DNA of 34,374 nucleotides from an uncultured Ruminococcus sp. (GTDB lineage: Bacteria > Bacillota > Clostridia > Oscillospirales > Ruminococcaceae), in assembly GCA_902786965.1 (NCBI GenBank), contig CADAEJ010000004.1:1-34374 (forward strand), in the 5' to 3' direction. Positions 1 through 7,784 of the stretch are shown piece by piece. Position 1 is the first letter of the stretch, and each line of letters opens with the position of its first letter. The notes under the pieces are model-generated. The model searched no databases. It saw nothing but the letters and a program-made list of their open reading frames with translations, and was not told the DNA's origin. The position numbers and the translations under genes were made by a program.

Positions 1-97
1 ACTCGTGTATATCTTGGCGTTGAGAAAGACGAAAAGCGTGATGTTACCAAAAACGAGGGAAGTAACCGCACGATCAGCCTGCCTCCGTATCTTTACA
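1..97 (+). repeat. 97-bp exact direct repeat, left copy
   Basis: Every base of 1-97 matches 24998-25094 in the same orientation. The repeat may extend leftwards beyond the window. Recombination between the two copies would remove or circularise about 25 kb. Confidence 0.95.
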
Positions 98-108
98 AGT
101 GTATGTAG
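1..108 (+). pseudogene. Tyrosine recombinase fragment (left copy)
   Basis: The reading frame is open from the window edge to a TAG at 106-108 and encodes the end of the first half of a phage/ICE-type tyrosine recombinase catalytic domain (...SNRTISLPPYLYKCM). Bases 1-97 are identical to 24998-25094 in the recombinase near 24.3-25.4 kb. At base 98 the homology stops and an unrelated AT-rich segment begins, so the HxxR and Tyr catalytic boxes are absent. The upstream part lies outside the window, so whether a full 5' half exists there cannot be seen. It is a truncated duplicate, probably the residue of an earlier element in the same island. Confidence 0.85.
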
Positions 109-395
109 CTGATGGTAATAATACGCCATGTAATACTGGATATACTGGAAATTTTCCTAAGTCAAATGTATACTGTATACAGTATATATAATATTTGACT
201 GATACAGAGGACTATAAAACAGAATATAAAATGTAAGAGAACAATAAATGTGATGAACGAAAAGAAATCAAAATACTGTGCAAGAAATCTATATAGCTTT
301 GTAATCTTTGAATAAATAATGCGGTCAAACAGTTTACAAATGAAAAAAGCTGTGATAAAATGGTATTGTCAAAAAAATACATGGAGGTCAAGACT
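109..395 (+). promoter_or_regulatory. AT-rich upstream region with an 18-bp palindrome and -10 box
   Basis: No gene is visible here. Bases 169-186 are a perfect palindrome (TATACTGTATACAGTATA), directly followed by a TATAAT box at 187-192. No good -35 box is present 17 bp upstream, and the palindrome covers the spacer, so it may be an operator or activator site for the lipoprotein gene downstream. The ribosome binding site GGAGG at 383-387 lies 8 bases before a GTG codon. Confidence 0.5.
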
Positions 396-1295
396 GTGTC
401 GAAAAAGATACTTGCTTTTATACTTGCTGCTTGTATGACTTTGAGTATGACTGCGTGTGGAGGTTCTGACAGCTCTGATGCCGAAACTCAATCGAGCAGT
501 TTTTCTGAATCTGAATCTTCTGAATCAGATGACACTTCTTCAGATGAGTCTTCAAATGAATCTTCAGAAACTGAATCTTTTGAAGTTGATTCTTCAGAAA
601 CTGATTCTTCTGAAGATGAATCTTCTAAGGAAACTAAGAAAACTACTAAGAAAGAAACAGACGATTCTTCTAAGGTAACTACTACAAAGACCACCGCAAA
701 GGCAGTTGAAACTACAACTCAGAAACCTGTAGTTACCACAAAGCCTGCAGTACAGACCACAAAGACTACAAATAAGACAACTACAAAGACAGTCGCTAAA
801 ACTACGACTAAGGTAACTACAAATCCAACTCCAGATTCAACACTAGTTCCTCGAAATGCATTTGATAAGCCAACAGGTAAATATATGGAGGCTATAAAGA
901 AAATATCAAAAGTAAATGCACATATAAATAAAGACTTTACAGAATCTGATTGCGCTTTGGTAAGAGAATATCTTCTTAGTTATGTGTATAAGAAATATCC
1001 TAAGTCTAAAGCACATAATGTAAAGTTTATTCCGTATTTTGATAAGAATGGTAAACCGTCATATTATGACAATGTATTAAGTAATGGCGGTAGTTATAAC
1101 GGTGCTAACTGGCAGTATTATTACAGTATTGATGAAGGCGCTGAGATGATGTTTATAGATATGATGCTTTATCTTGCTGATGTATATATGTATAATTTTG
1201 ATGGAGAACCTTGTATTAATGGTTGTACGAATTGGGATATTTTCTGGATGTATCGTAGTGATGGTGTAGTACATTTTTCACTTGCGGTATTTTAA
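396..1295 (+). CDS. Secreted Ser/Thr-rich lipoprotein of unknown function
   Basis: I chose the GTG at 396 because GGAGG lies 8 bases upstream; a longer frame from 360 has no such site. The 299-residue product begins MSKKILAFILAACMTLSMTAC, a lipoprotein signal with Cys21 as the lipidated residue. Roughly residues 22-100 are an acidic Ser/Glu/Asp-rich stretch with repeated SSE and SSD units, and roughly residues 100-155 are a Thr/Lys-rich linker (repeats of TTTK). The last 140 residues form a compact domain rich in Tyr and Asp with the pairs GGSYNG and CINGCTNWD. I do not recognise this domain. The signal, acidic linker and Thr linker parallel the GH5 lipoprotein at 31476-32885, which suggests a shared surface-display design. 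A small secreted peptide gene follows 20 bases downstream, probably co-transcribed. Confidence 0.75.
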   Translation: MSKKILAFILAACMTLSMTACGGSDSSDAETQSSSFSESESSESDDTSSDESSNESSETESFEVDSSETDSSEDESSKETKKTTKKETDDSSKVTTTKTTAKAVETTTQKPVVTTKPAVQTTKTTNKTTTKTVAKTTTKVTTNPTPDSTLVPRNAFDKPTGKYMEAIKKISKVNAHINKDFTESDCALVREYLLSYVYKKYPKSKAHNVKFIPYFDKNGKPSYYDNVLSNGGSYNGANWQYYYSIDEGAEMMFIDMMLYLADVYMYNFDGEPCINGCTNWDIFWMYRSDGVVHFSLAVF

Positions 1296-1315
1296 AAAGG
1301 AGGAAAAATTAAAAA

Positions 1316-1471
1316 ATGATTAGAAAACTTAAACGAATTTCTAAGCGAGTAGTCTCAGGGCTACTCGCTACTATTATGTGTGTATCAAGTATATGTATTA
1401 CTGCTAATGCATATTTAGATGATTATAATGCTCCATTAGGCAATCCTAATGATAATGGCGCAGCCACATAA
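1316..1471 (+). CDS. Small secreted peptide (51 aa)
   Basis: An ATG 12 bases after AAGGAGG (1297-1303) opens a 51-codon frame. The product has a basic start (MIRKLKRISKRVV), a hydrophobic core (SGLLATIMCVSSICITANA) with a likely signal-peptidase I site after ANA, and a mature part of only 19 residues ending in NGAAT. It lies 20 bases after the lipoprotein gene and shares its low GC content, so the two are probably an operon. Its stop codon lies only 4 bases before the 15-bp repeat at 1476-1490, so it may be a larger secreted protein cut off by the rearrangement that made that junction rather than a true short peptide. No family was recognised. Confidence 0.55.
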   Translation: MIRKLKRISKRVVSGLLATIMCVSSICITANAYLDDYNAPLGNPNDNGAAT

Positions 1472-1475
1472 CAGC

Positions 1476-1490
1476 TCAGATGACTACATA
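1476..1490 (+). repeat. 15-bp direct repeat shared with the broken recombinase
   Basis: TCAGATGACTACATA occurs here and at 25095-25109. In the right copy it directly follows the 97-bp repeat. In the left region the two repeats are separated by 1,378 bp (98-1475). Confidence 0.7.
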
Positions 1491-1533
1491 TACGATACGG
1501 AACTGTTTGGTATTCTCGACCTTATGCTGAAAT

Positions 1534-1627
1534 GACTCGACAAAACGCCAACTCGACAGAATTTTGTCGAGTGACTCGATAATATTTTGTCGAGTGACTT
1601 GACAAAATTCTCTTGTTGATGTATACT
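1534..1627 (+). promoter_or_regulatory. Promoter with clustered TCGAC operators
   Basis: A textbook promoter is visible: TTGACA at 1599-1604, a 17-bp spacer and TATACT at 1622-1627. Upstream and overlapping the -35 box are repeated sites: ATTTTGTCGAGTGACT at 1561-1576 and again at 1584-1599 (23 bp apart), inverted arms ACTCGACA/TGTCGAGT at 1551-1558 and 1565-1572, and arms ATTTTGTC/GACAAAAT at 1584-1591 and 1601-1608 that embrace the -35 box. This arrangement fits repression, plausibly by the regulator encoded just downstream (inference). Confidence 0.75.
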
Positions 1628-1663
1628 TTTATCGAGAGATATGCTGAATAGGAGGCGTTAAGC

Positions 1664-3136
1664 ATGGCAATTCCCGTAAATATTGAAGATCTGATAAATC
1701 AGCGTGTGGTCGAGTCCACAAGGATAGAGTTCAAGAGCGATTTTAATCCCAATGCAATTATACACTCGATATGTGCTTTTGCTAATGATATTGATAACCT
1801 TGGCGGCGGTTACATCATCGTCGGCGTTGAAGAAAAAGACGGCTCACCTGTATTTCCCGTTAAAGGCATTGAGCAAAGCCGTATAGATAATATATTAAAG
1901 GAACTTGTGGGTTATTGTCACTGCATTGAGCCGCTGTACAACCCAGTCGTAGAGCCTGTGCTGTATCAGGATGTGTATGTTATAGTGATATGGGTATCTG
2001 GTGGCTACGGACGTCCATACAAGGCTTCAAAGGATGTTTATGGTAAAGATGCTCCCAAGTCGAGCAAGTATTACTATATTCGCAAATTCAGCAGCACTAT
2101 AATAGCTTCACCAGAAGAGGAAAAAGAACTGTTCTATATTTCGACGGATATCCCCTTTGATGACCGCCCGAACCTTGCAGCACAAGTCGATGATCTGGAT
2201 ATTGGTCTGATGCGAAATCATTTGAAAGAGATAGGCAGTGCATTATATGAACGTTCAACTAAAATGAGTGCATTGGAGATAGCAACTGATATGCAGCTCG
2301 TTTCAGGTCCCTCAGAACGTATCAAACCGCTGAATGTAGGTATTCTTATGTTCTCGGAACAGCCCGAAAAATACTTTCGTCACGCACGAATCGAAGTCGT
2401 TGATATACCTGACCCTACGGGCACGAATATGACCGAGAAAGTATTCACAGGACCAATACAAAGGCAGCTGAAAGATGCTCTTGCATATATAAAGAATTAC
2501 ACTGTCAAAGAAGTTATTATCAAGGATAAGGACAAGGCTGAATCCATAAAGATCTACAACTACCCTTATGCTGCTATTGAGGAGATACTTTCTAATGCAG
2601 TATATCACCGTTCCTATCAGGTAGGAGAACCGATAACCGTAAGGATAACCCCTGAAAATATAGAGATAACCAGTTTCCCGGGATTTGACCGAAGCATATC
2701 CGATGAAAGCATTGCTAACTACTCTATCCGTGCAAGGTTATACCGCAACCGCAGAATAGGAGATTTTCTAAAGGAACTGAGACTTATTGAGGGCAGAAAT
2801 ACAGGCTTCCCAAACGCAATAAAAGCTCTGCGTGAGAACGGATCAGACCTTATGACTTTCGATATGGATGATAACAGAACATATCTGTCTGTCACGATAC
2901 CCGTGCACAGCTATTTTCTAAATAAAAGCGAGAAGAACGATAAGAAGTCTGCTTACGAAAAGAAAATAATTGATGCTCTGAAAGACAAGCCTCTCACGCT
3001 GACCGAACTTGCATTTGCTATGGGATATAAGGGCATAACCAAAAAGCTGACAAAAGCAGTCAATGATATGCTCACCAGAGGCATCATCGAAAAGACTGCA
3101 GGCGATGGCAGCACCAACAAGCTGAAAGTAAAATAA
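1664..3136 (+). CDS. AlbA-type (Schlafen AlbA_2) DNA-binding/ATPase regulator
   Basis: The start has GGAGG at 1651-1655, 8 bases upstream. The 490-residue protein has the layout of the COG2865 group of predicted transcriptional regulators. Residues about 10-150 are an AlbA_2 domain with the signature ESTRIEFKSDF followed by FANDIDNLGGGYIIVGV. Residues about 290-400 resemble a GHKL/HATPase_c_4 domain (EEILSNAVYHRSY, then IEITSFPG). The last 70 residues look like a winged helix (LTLTELAFAMGYKG). In this family the AlbA domain is thought to bind nucleic acid and the GHKL-like domain to bind nucleotide; the exact ligand is unknown. Such proteins are often auxiliary regulators in accessory DNA. 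The operator cluster directly upstream suggests autoregulation. No other gene shares the transcript. Confidence 0.85.
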   Translation: MAIPVNIEDLINQRVVESTRIEFKSDFNPNAIIHSICAFANDIDNLGGGYIIVGVEEKDGSPVFPVKGIEQSRIDNILKELVGYCHCIEPLYNPVVEPVLYQDVYVIVIWVSGGYGRPYKASKDVYGKDAPKSSKYYYIRKFSSTIIASPEEEKELFYISTDIPFDDRPNLAAQVDDLDIGLMRNHLKEIGSALYERSTKMSALEIATDMQLVSGPSERIKPLNVGILMFSEQPEKYFRHARIEVVDIPDPTGTNMTEKVFTGPIQRQLKDALAYIKNYTVKEVIIKDKDKAESIKIYNYPYAAIEEILSNAVYHRSYQVGEPITVRITPENIEITSFPGFDRSISDESIANYSIRARLYRNRRIGDFLKELRLIEGRNTGFPNAIKALRENGSDLMTFDMDDNRTYLSVTIPVHSYFLNKSEKNDKKSAYEKKIIDALKDKPLTLTELAFAMGYKGITKKLTKAVNDMLTRGIIEKTAGDGSTNKLKVK

Positions 3137-3205
3137 CAATACGAACAAACCAAAAGGTTTTTCAATAATTCTATTATAGAAAAAACATTGGAATTGTATT
3201 TGTGG

Positions 3206-3440
3206 TATAATGTGATTACAGCTTAAGGGTGTAAAAGCCGTCTTGACTTTGACCTTTAAACCTCGTGGTCGGCTTGCGAGTCTAAAAAAAGCGACAGCGC
3301 GAAGAGCGTTTGAACCCTGCGGTAAGGGGAATTATCCTAAAAAGGATCATTACCGCACCACAGTATCCGCATTTCAGATGCGGGGATATTACCTTAGCTG
3401 CCCTCCGTTCATAGAGACGGAGGGTGTTTTTTCGCCGCAG
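3206..3440 (+). ncRNA. Candidate free-standing structured RNA (~220 nt)
   Basis: An extended -10 box (TG-G-TATAAT, 3203-3211) precedes about 190 bases of hairpin-rich sequence ending in a strong terminator. Visible helices: AAGCCG 3235-3240 with CGGCTT 3270-3275; AGGGT 3225-3229 with ACCCT 3314-3318, which encloses it; TGCGGTAA 3318-3325 with TTACCGCA 3350-3357, containing ATCCT/AGGAT at 3334-3338 and 3343-3347; CGCAT/ATGCG at 3368-3372 and 3378-3382; and the terminator. No plausible protein starts in it, and the next gene points the other way, so it is not an ordinary leader. I could not match it to 6S, tmRNA, SRP RNA, RNase P or a riboswitch class I know. Confidence 0.55.
3401..3432 (+). 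terminator. Rho-independent terminator of the candidate RNA
   Basis: Perfect stem CCCTCCGT (3401-3408) with ACGGAGGG (3417-3424), followed by TG and a run of six T. Confidence 0.85.
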
Positions 3441-3504
3441 GAATCGACCGGCAAATAAGCACGGGAGCACAAAAAAGCCCACGGAATAATCTGTGGGTGT
3501 TTTA

Positions 3505-5160
3505 CTATACGGTATCTTTTTCAGCCTCTGACTGTGCCATATCTATTATCTGCTTTGGAAATCCGATGGCGGAGAGCAGCTTTATAGCGTTGCTTGAATT
3601 GCTTATGCCTTTGTGAAGCTCATAGTCAAAGCGGACGTCCTGCGTTCCGATGACCTCGGCGAAATGGAAGTTGTCGTAGGTCTTATCAAACGCTTTTGCA
3701 AGCTCAAGGTCATGTGTTGCGACCATAAGCATACAATGCTGCTTTGAAAAATAATCAAGCACGGCTTTTGATGCGGCGATACGCTCTTTGGTATTGGTGC
3801 CTTTGAGTATCTCGTCTATTGCAAGAAACAGCAGGCTGCCCTGTGAGAAAAGCTCAGTCATTCGTTTGAGGTATTTTATCTCACGGATATAGTAGCTCTC
3901 GCCCGAGAGCATATCGTCCTTTACCGCCATTGATGTTATGACTCCGCAGCGAGCCACGACTGCGCTTTCCGTTGTGCAGGTGTGAATGGTCTGTGCAAGG
4001 ATAAGATTTATCGCTGCTGCTTTGATAAATGTGGATTTACCCGAGGCATTGGAGCCTGTGAGGATAACGCCCCGCCTGAATTCAAAGTCGTTGGGCACAG
4101 CATTGGATATTGCAGGGTGAACGAGCTGACCAAACATAAAGCTCTTACCGTCTGTCAGCTGCGGCACGCAGCAGTCCTTGAGGCTGCGTCTGTATGATGC
4201 TGTTGAGACAGCGCAGTCTATCTCGCCGAGATACTTGAAAATGCGCATACACTCTGCTTTTTTGCTGCAAAGGGCTGTGACGGTCTTATCATATCGGATA
4301 AAATCGAGCATGAACGGTCCGAGCAGATAAGCCGAGAGCATACTGACCTCGTCAGAGTTTTCGCCTGCACGCTTTAAACCGAGTGCAATCGCTCGTTTTG
4401 AGACAGTTCTTACACTTTCGATGTCGGGTGCTGTCTGCTTGCTCAATTGCTTTGTATGATCGCTTACGTTTACGGCGGTGCCGAGCGTTTGGCAGACATT
4501 GAATATCGCTCTTATCTTTATATCCATTGTAGCTTTTTTGATGATATGCACAGTCATATTGAACAGGTATACCATCAGGCAGCCGAACAGGGCGACAGGT
4601 GTTCTGAACACTGCGGCAGCTGCTGCCGAGAGCAAAAGCAGTCCCAGCAAAAGATAATATACCCACGCGTATTTGAGCCTGTAGCTGTCGATAGAGTCTA
4701 TGGATAACGGAAAATCATAGCCTGCATAGGATTTGCCCAGCAGGCACAGGCTTTTTCTGACCTGTGAGCGCACGGGTTCGTTTTCGTCAAAATAGGATAC
4801 CTTTTCCTCAAAGGTTTCAAGCTCCTCGCTGCTTTTTGAAAGGTCGTGCAGCTTATAGTAAAGACAGGACTCCCCTGCAAAGCTGTCGGTGTGGTCTGCA
4901 AGGGCAAAGATGGTATCCATATCAAGATCGTTCCATGTTATGTCGTCCACACGCATGACATCGGGAATATTCTTTTTTTCGTATTCATAATAAGTCTGCA
5001 CTGCCTCAAGCCTTTCAAGCGGCTCGCTCGGGTGCGCACGCATCTTACCGAACGACTCACGGACATATCGCTCCAGCTTTCTTTTGCGCCGTACAAAGTC
5101 GGAAATAAGCACGACTGCGATAGCTATTATCACAAGCGGTATCGTTATGGCATAAAGCAT
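3505..5160 (-). CDS. Membrane-anchored MutS-family ATPase
   Basis: I chose the Met at 5160, with GGGGG 8 bases upstream; a Met 5 codons earlier (5175) has a weak site. The protein of about 551 residues starts with a membrane helix (MLYAITIPLVIIAIAVVLI) and has a second hydrophobic pair near residues 165-205. The C-terminal third is the MutS ATPase domain V: Walker A GSNASGKST, Walker B region LFLAIDEILKGTNTKE and the His switch VATHDLELA. It lacks the mismatch-recognition and connector domains of MutS, so it belongs to the short MutS-like group with transmembrane helices found in Clostridia, whose function is unknown. Mismatch repair itself should not be assumed. It appears to be a single-gene unit, converging on the RNA gene to its left. 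Confidence 0.85.
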   Translation of the reverse strand: MLYAITIPLVIIAIAVVLISDFVRRKRKLERYVRESFGKMRAHPSEPLERLEAVQTYYEYEKKNIPDVMRVDDITWNDLDMDTIFALADHTDSFAGESCLYYKLHDLSKSSEELETFEEKVSYFDENEPVRSQVRKSLCLLGKSYAGYDFPLSIDSIDSYRLKYAWVYYLLLGLLLLSAAAAAVFRTPVALFGCLMVYLFNMTVHIIKKATMDIKIRAIFNVCQTLGTAVNVSDHTKQLSKQTAPDIESVRTVSKRAIALGLKRAGENSDEVSMLSAYLLGPFMLDFIRYDKTVTALCSKKAECMRIFKYLGEIDCAVSTASYRRSLKDCCVPQLTDGKSFMFGQLVHPAISNAVPNDFEFRRGVILTGSNASGKSTFIKAAAINLILAQTIHTCTTESAVVARCGVITSMAVKDDMLSGESYYIREIKYLKRMTELFSQGSLLFLAIDEILKGTNTKERIAASKAVLDYFSKQHCMLMVATHDLELAKAFDKTYDNFHFAEVIGTQDVRFDYELHKGISNSSNAIKLLSAIGFPKQIIDMAQSEAEKDTV

Positions 5161-5283
5161 TTGTTTGTCCCCCATATATTTCTTTTTTATCTATTTTAAC
5201 ATAGCCATCTCACCAAGTCAAGTTGACGCTATACAGCTTTTTCTGATTTTGGGCTGTGATTCTGCCGATTTACCATATACTGT

Positions 5284-5690
5284 TAAGTTTTCTTTGCCGA
5301 GAGGTCTAAAATGGTCGTAAAACAGCTCTGAAACAGGTCACAAATGGTACTAAACGAAGGTTTTAACCAGGGGGTTAGGTAAGGTTTTTGAAGGATTTTG
5401 AAGGTTTTTTGCGAGATTTCGTTTTTGTTTTCCTTTAAGAGTAAGGTTTTAAAAAAACCTTCCCCCACGGTGCTGGAAATTAAAACCTTCGTTTCAAGGG
5501 ACAAAACGGCTGTTTTAAGGTCAAAAACAGCCGATGATTTTCCGCCCGAAATGGAAATTGCGATGCGAAATCTGAGTTTGCGTTTTCAAACATTAAAACC
5601 TTCGGCTGAATCAAGTGGTTTCTTTTAAAACCTTCGTTTTTGGAATTTAAACCTTCCGATCAGGAATTAAAACCTTCCGTTTATACATTG
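5284..5690. repeat. Cluster of TTAAAACCTTCG-type repeats in a gene-free region
   Basis: Between the MutS-like gene start and the terminator at 5717 no credible gene exists. The 12-mer TTAAAACCTTCG occurs at 5480-5491, 5593-5604 and 5625-5636, inverted at 5355-5366, and with small changes near 5447-5463, 5647-5658 and 5667-5679. Related AAGGTTTT runs fill 5378-5415. Spacing is irregular (about 20-115 bp) and the intervals are not alike, so this is not a CRISPR array. It could be a protein-binding array or a decayed repetitive element. Confidence 0.6.
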
Positions 5691-5716
5691 AATTTCCGTG
5701 GCGGATATAAACAGCA

Positions 5717-5747
5717 AAAGCCTGAGAGCAGCACGCTTTCAGGCTTT
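5717..5747 (-). terminator. Terminator (AAAGCCTGA hairpin)
   Basis: Arms AAAGCCTGA (5717-5725) and TCAGGCTTT (5739-5747), with a further AGC/GCT pairing inside. It lies just after the stop of the minus-strand membrane-protein gene. The same hairpin arms recur at 11428-11457 after a different gene pair. Confidence 0.7.
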
Positions 5748-5750
5748 GTG

Positions 5751-6452
5751 TCAGTCACTTGTTTTTTCTGTTTGGTTGGCGTGGTTTTTACTGCAGGTAA
5801 GCAGCAGGAACATAAACACGATGAACAATCCCATGCTTTGCTGTCCGAGCCCGAAAAAGCCGTTTACCAGCGGCATTTGCGGCAGCACTTTTGACAGAAG
5901 TATACATATTGCCATAAACACGAACGGGTTGATGATGCACATCCATTTTTTCGGATAAATATTGCCTTTGACGGCAGAGATGAAAAACAGTATCACCAAG
6001 ACGGCATATCCAACTGCTGCCAGTGCACCGACAATGATGAACTTATTGAACAGGTCAAGCGCAAACTGCTTTGCGTCATCATAGCCTGCTGCGGTCAGCT
6101 TATTATATGAATATGCGGCAACGGCAAACACGTTGTGGTACAGTGTTCCGACGCTGACAAACACAAACGAGGAAAGCAGAAAAGGCTTTGACAGTCGGTC
6201 ATTTCTGCTTTTCATTCTCTTGTACACGCCATAGAATCCAGCAAACATCAGCAGCAGTGATATGACGCCCAGAAAGCCTGCTGCGATAAACACGGCTGGG
6301 TCTGCATCTGCCCATTCATACGAGAAGCTGATGAACAGCAGCTTGCTGCCGAAATCAGATGCGGGCTTATAAAAGCCCAGGAGGTTATCTCCCACAAAGC
6401 AGATAACAGCGCCTGTCATCGCGATTATATATAATGTCCGTTCTTTCTTCAT
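5751..6452 (-). CDS. Multi-pass membrane protein of unknown function
   Basis: The 233-residue product starts MKKERTLYIIAMTGAVICF behind a GGGGAG site about 8 bases upstream. Six or seven hydrophobic segments are visible (near residues 7-27, 50-72, 88-112, 135-160, 172-190 and 205-222) with no soluble domain and no obvious catalytic or metal motif. It resembles the DUF6796-like small membrane proteins seen in Clostridia, but that link is from memory of the general pattern and not certain. It starts 29 bases after the stop of the P5C-reductase-like gene and reads in the same direction, so the two, and perhaps yjdF before them, probably share a transcript. Confidence 0.7.
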   Translation of the reverse strand: MKKERTLYIIAMTGAVICFVGDNLLGFYKPASDFGSKLLFISFSYEWADADPAVFIAAGFLGVISLLLMFAGFYGVYKRMKSRNDRLSKPFLLSSFVFVSVGTLYHNVFAVAAYSYNKLTAAGYDDAKQFALDLFNKFIIVGALAAVGYAVLVILFFISAVKGNIYPKKWMCIINPFVFMAICILLSKVLPQMPLVNGFFGLGQQSMGLFIVFMFLLLTCSKNHANQTEKTSD

Positions 6453-6481
6453 TGTTGTATCTCCCCTGCTCTCTATATCTA

Positions 6482-7288
6482 TCAGAATTCGCTTTCTGCT
6501 CTTTGGGCGATAAGGCGGCGTTTCTCCAAGGTCTTTTCAAACAGTTGGTCAGACACCTGCGGAAAAACGTCGTACACGACGCTTGTACCCTCCTGCGTGA
6601 TGCCGCCCTTTGTTGCGACTCTGCTCACGACGTCTTCAAAGGTCATTTGCTTTTGGAGCATAAGCTCACCCGTGGCAGTCAGAGTTGACAGCACCATACG
6701 GACTATCTGCTCTTTCGGGATAGTTGTATGCGTCTGCGCAGATGTGCAGATAACGTCAAATATTGATGCGATAAAGCCGGGCATACAGCTTACAAGCTCT
6801 GAGCCCATTCCCAGCTCTTTTTCGGGAAGTTCTATCACTGAGCCGATGCAGCCGAGGAGAGCTTTGAGGTTGTCTTTATCCTGCAGATTCACATTGGAGT
6901 CATAGCAGACCAGGGTCTGTGACCTGCCTATCTCCGCAGTCAGACTCGGAATGACCTTTGCGGTTTTATTGTCAATCACCTTGTGGAGAGTTTCAAACGA
7001 GATATTGCCATTAAGAGAGACTATAAGCGTGTCGGGTTTCAAGACGTCTCTGATTTCTTCAAGCACGGCTTTGATGTCAGACGGACGGACGCATACAAAC
7101 ACGATGTCCGCTTGCTGCGCAAGCTCCTTGTTGCTGTCTGCGATAACGGCGATGTCCTTTGCTTCATTCAGCTTTTCAATCGTTCTGTTTGACACCAGCA
7201 GGTCCTGCTTGCTGATGTTCCCCGCCTGCGAGAATTTCCAAAGCAGCATTTCCCCCATACTGCCATACCCTATAATTCCGATTTTCAT
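6482..7288 (-). CDS. Pyrroline-5-carboxylate reductase-like NAD(P)-binding protein
   Basis: The internal Met at 7288 is preferred because GGAGG lies 8 bases before it; the frame could be read from 7321 but has no site there. The 268-residue product begins MKIGIIGYGSMGEMLLWKF, a Rossmann fold with the GxGxMG dinucleotide motif, then SNRT after the second strand as in NADP-binding members. The middle (VSLNGNISFETL, KVIPSLTAEIGRSQTLV) and the all-helical C-terminal half (GGITQEGTSVV) follow the ProC/ComER family, which reduces P5C to proline. The usual MPNTPA-type motif is replaced by IPSLTAEIG, so it may be a ComER-like paralogue rather than the housekeeping ProC. Length is normal for the family (about 265-280). 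Confidence 0.8.
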   Translation of the reverse strand: MKIGIIGYGSMGEMLLWKFSQAGNISKQDLLVSNRTIEKLNEAKDIAVIADSNKELAQQADIVFVCVRPSDIKAVLEEIRDVLKPDTLIVSLNGNISFETLHKVIDNKTAKVIPSLTAEIGRSQTLVCYDSNVNLQDKDNLKALLGCIGSVIELPEKELGMGSELVSCMPGFIASIFDVICTSAQTHTTIPKEQIVRMVLSTLTATGELMLQKQMTFEDVVSRVATKGGITQEGTSVVYDVFPQVSDQLFEKTLEKRRLIAQRAESEF

Positions 7289-7314
7289 TCTTTCTGCCTC
7301 CGAATTTAATATTG

Positions 7315-7340
7315 TCCTCACAGCTTTGAAACTGTGAGGA
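7315..7340 (-). other. Perfect hairpin between yjdF and the reductase gene
   Basis: Arms TCCTCACAG (7315-7323) and CTGTGAGGA (7332-7340) with an 8-base loop. There is no T-run on either strand, so it may be a processing or weak attenuation structure rather than a terminator. Confidence 0.5.
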
Positions 7341-7357
7341 TAATTGCTGCGGAAGAA

Positions 7358-7774
7358 TCAATGTCCTTTATGTTTCTCCCTGCGTTTTTGCTGTCTGAGT
7401 TCAAACTGATGCTGCTTTTCAGCCTCGCGCTGCTGCTTTGTGAGCTGTTTGCGTTCGGTCTTGTTCTGCTCCTGCATCAATTTCAACGCCTGCTGCGACT
7501 TCGTCCCGATGCCTGCGCTTACGGTCTGCTTATGGGCATCACGCTGGCGGCGTTTGGGGTTGTCGGCAGTCTTTTTCGTTTTTGCCCCGACAGCCGGACT
7601 GAACCTGAGTTCGTAGTAATGCCTGAGTGCAAATTCCAGCACCTCGCTGTCCTTAGGCTCTGCGCCAAAGGTGACTTTTGCCGCCGAGAGCTGCCCGTTT
7701 TCCGTTCGTTCAAAAACTCCCACCCAAAAAGGTTCGTCAAAAAACACTATCAGCATACCATTCGTCTCGTCCAT
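7358..7774 (-). CDS. yjdF: YjdF family protein (DUF2992)
   Basis: The 138-residue product starts MDETNGMLIVFFDEPFWVGVFER, the typical YjdF opening with the FWVGVFE core, and continues with VTFGAEPKDSEVLEFALRHY. The second half is a very basic, Gln/Lys/Arg-rich helical tail (KQQREAEKQHQFELRQQKRREKHKGH region), also typical. The ribosome binding site GGAGGG lies about 8 bases upstream. The biochemical role is unknown; in Bacillota the gene is characteristically controlled by the yjdF RNA, which binds azaaromatic compounds (established). Here a structured leader with its own promoter precedes it, in keeping with that. The reductase-like and membrane-protein genes follow on the same strand. Confidence 0.9.
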   Translation of the reverse strand: MDETNGMLIVFFDEPFWVGVFERTENGQLSAAKVTFGAEPKDSEVLEFALRHYYELRFSPAVGAKTKKTADNPKRRQRDAHKQTVSAGIGTKSQQALKLMQEQNKTERKQLTKQQREAEKQHQFELRQQKRREKHKGH

Positions 7775-7784
7775 ATCTTTCCCT

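Noticed and set aside
488-694. Ser/Glu-rich minus-strand frame
   Set aside because: Antisense shadow of the TCTTCA-type repeats in the lipoprotein linker.
3206-3440. Leader riboswitch of a downstream gene
   Set aside because: The next gene is on the opposite strand and converges on this region, and the element ends in its own terminator.
5284-5690. CRISPR array
   Set aside because: Repeats are only about 12 bp, occur in both orientations and at irregular spacing, and no cas gene is present.
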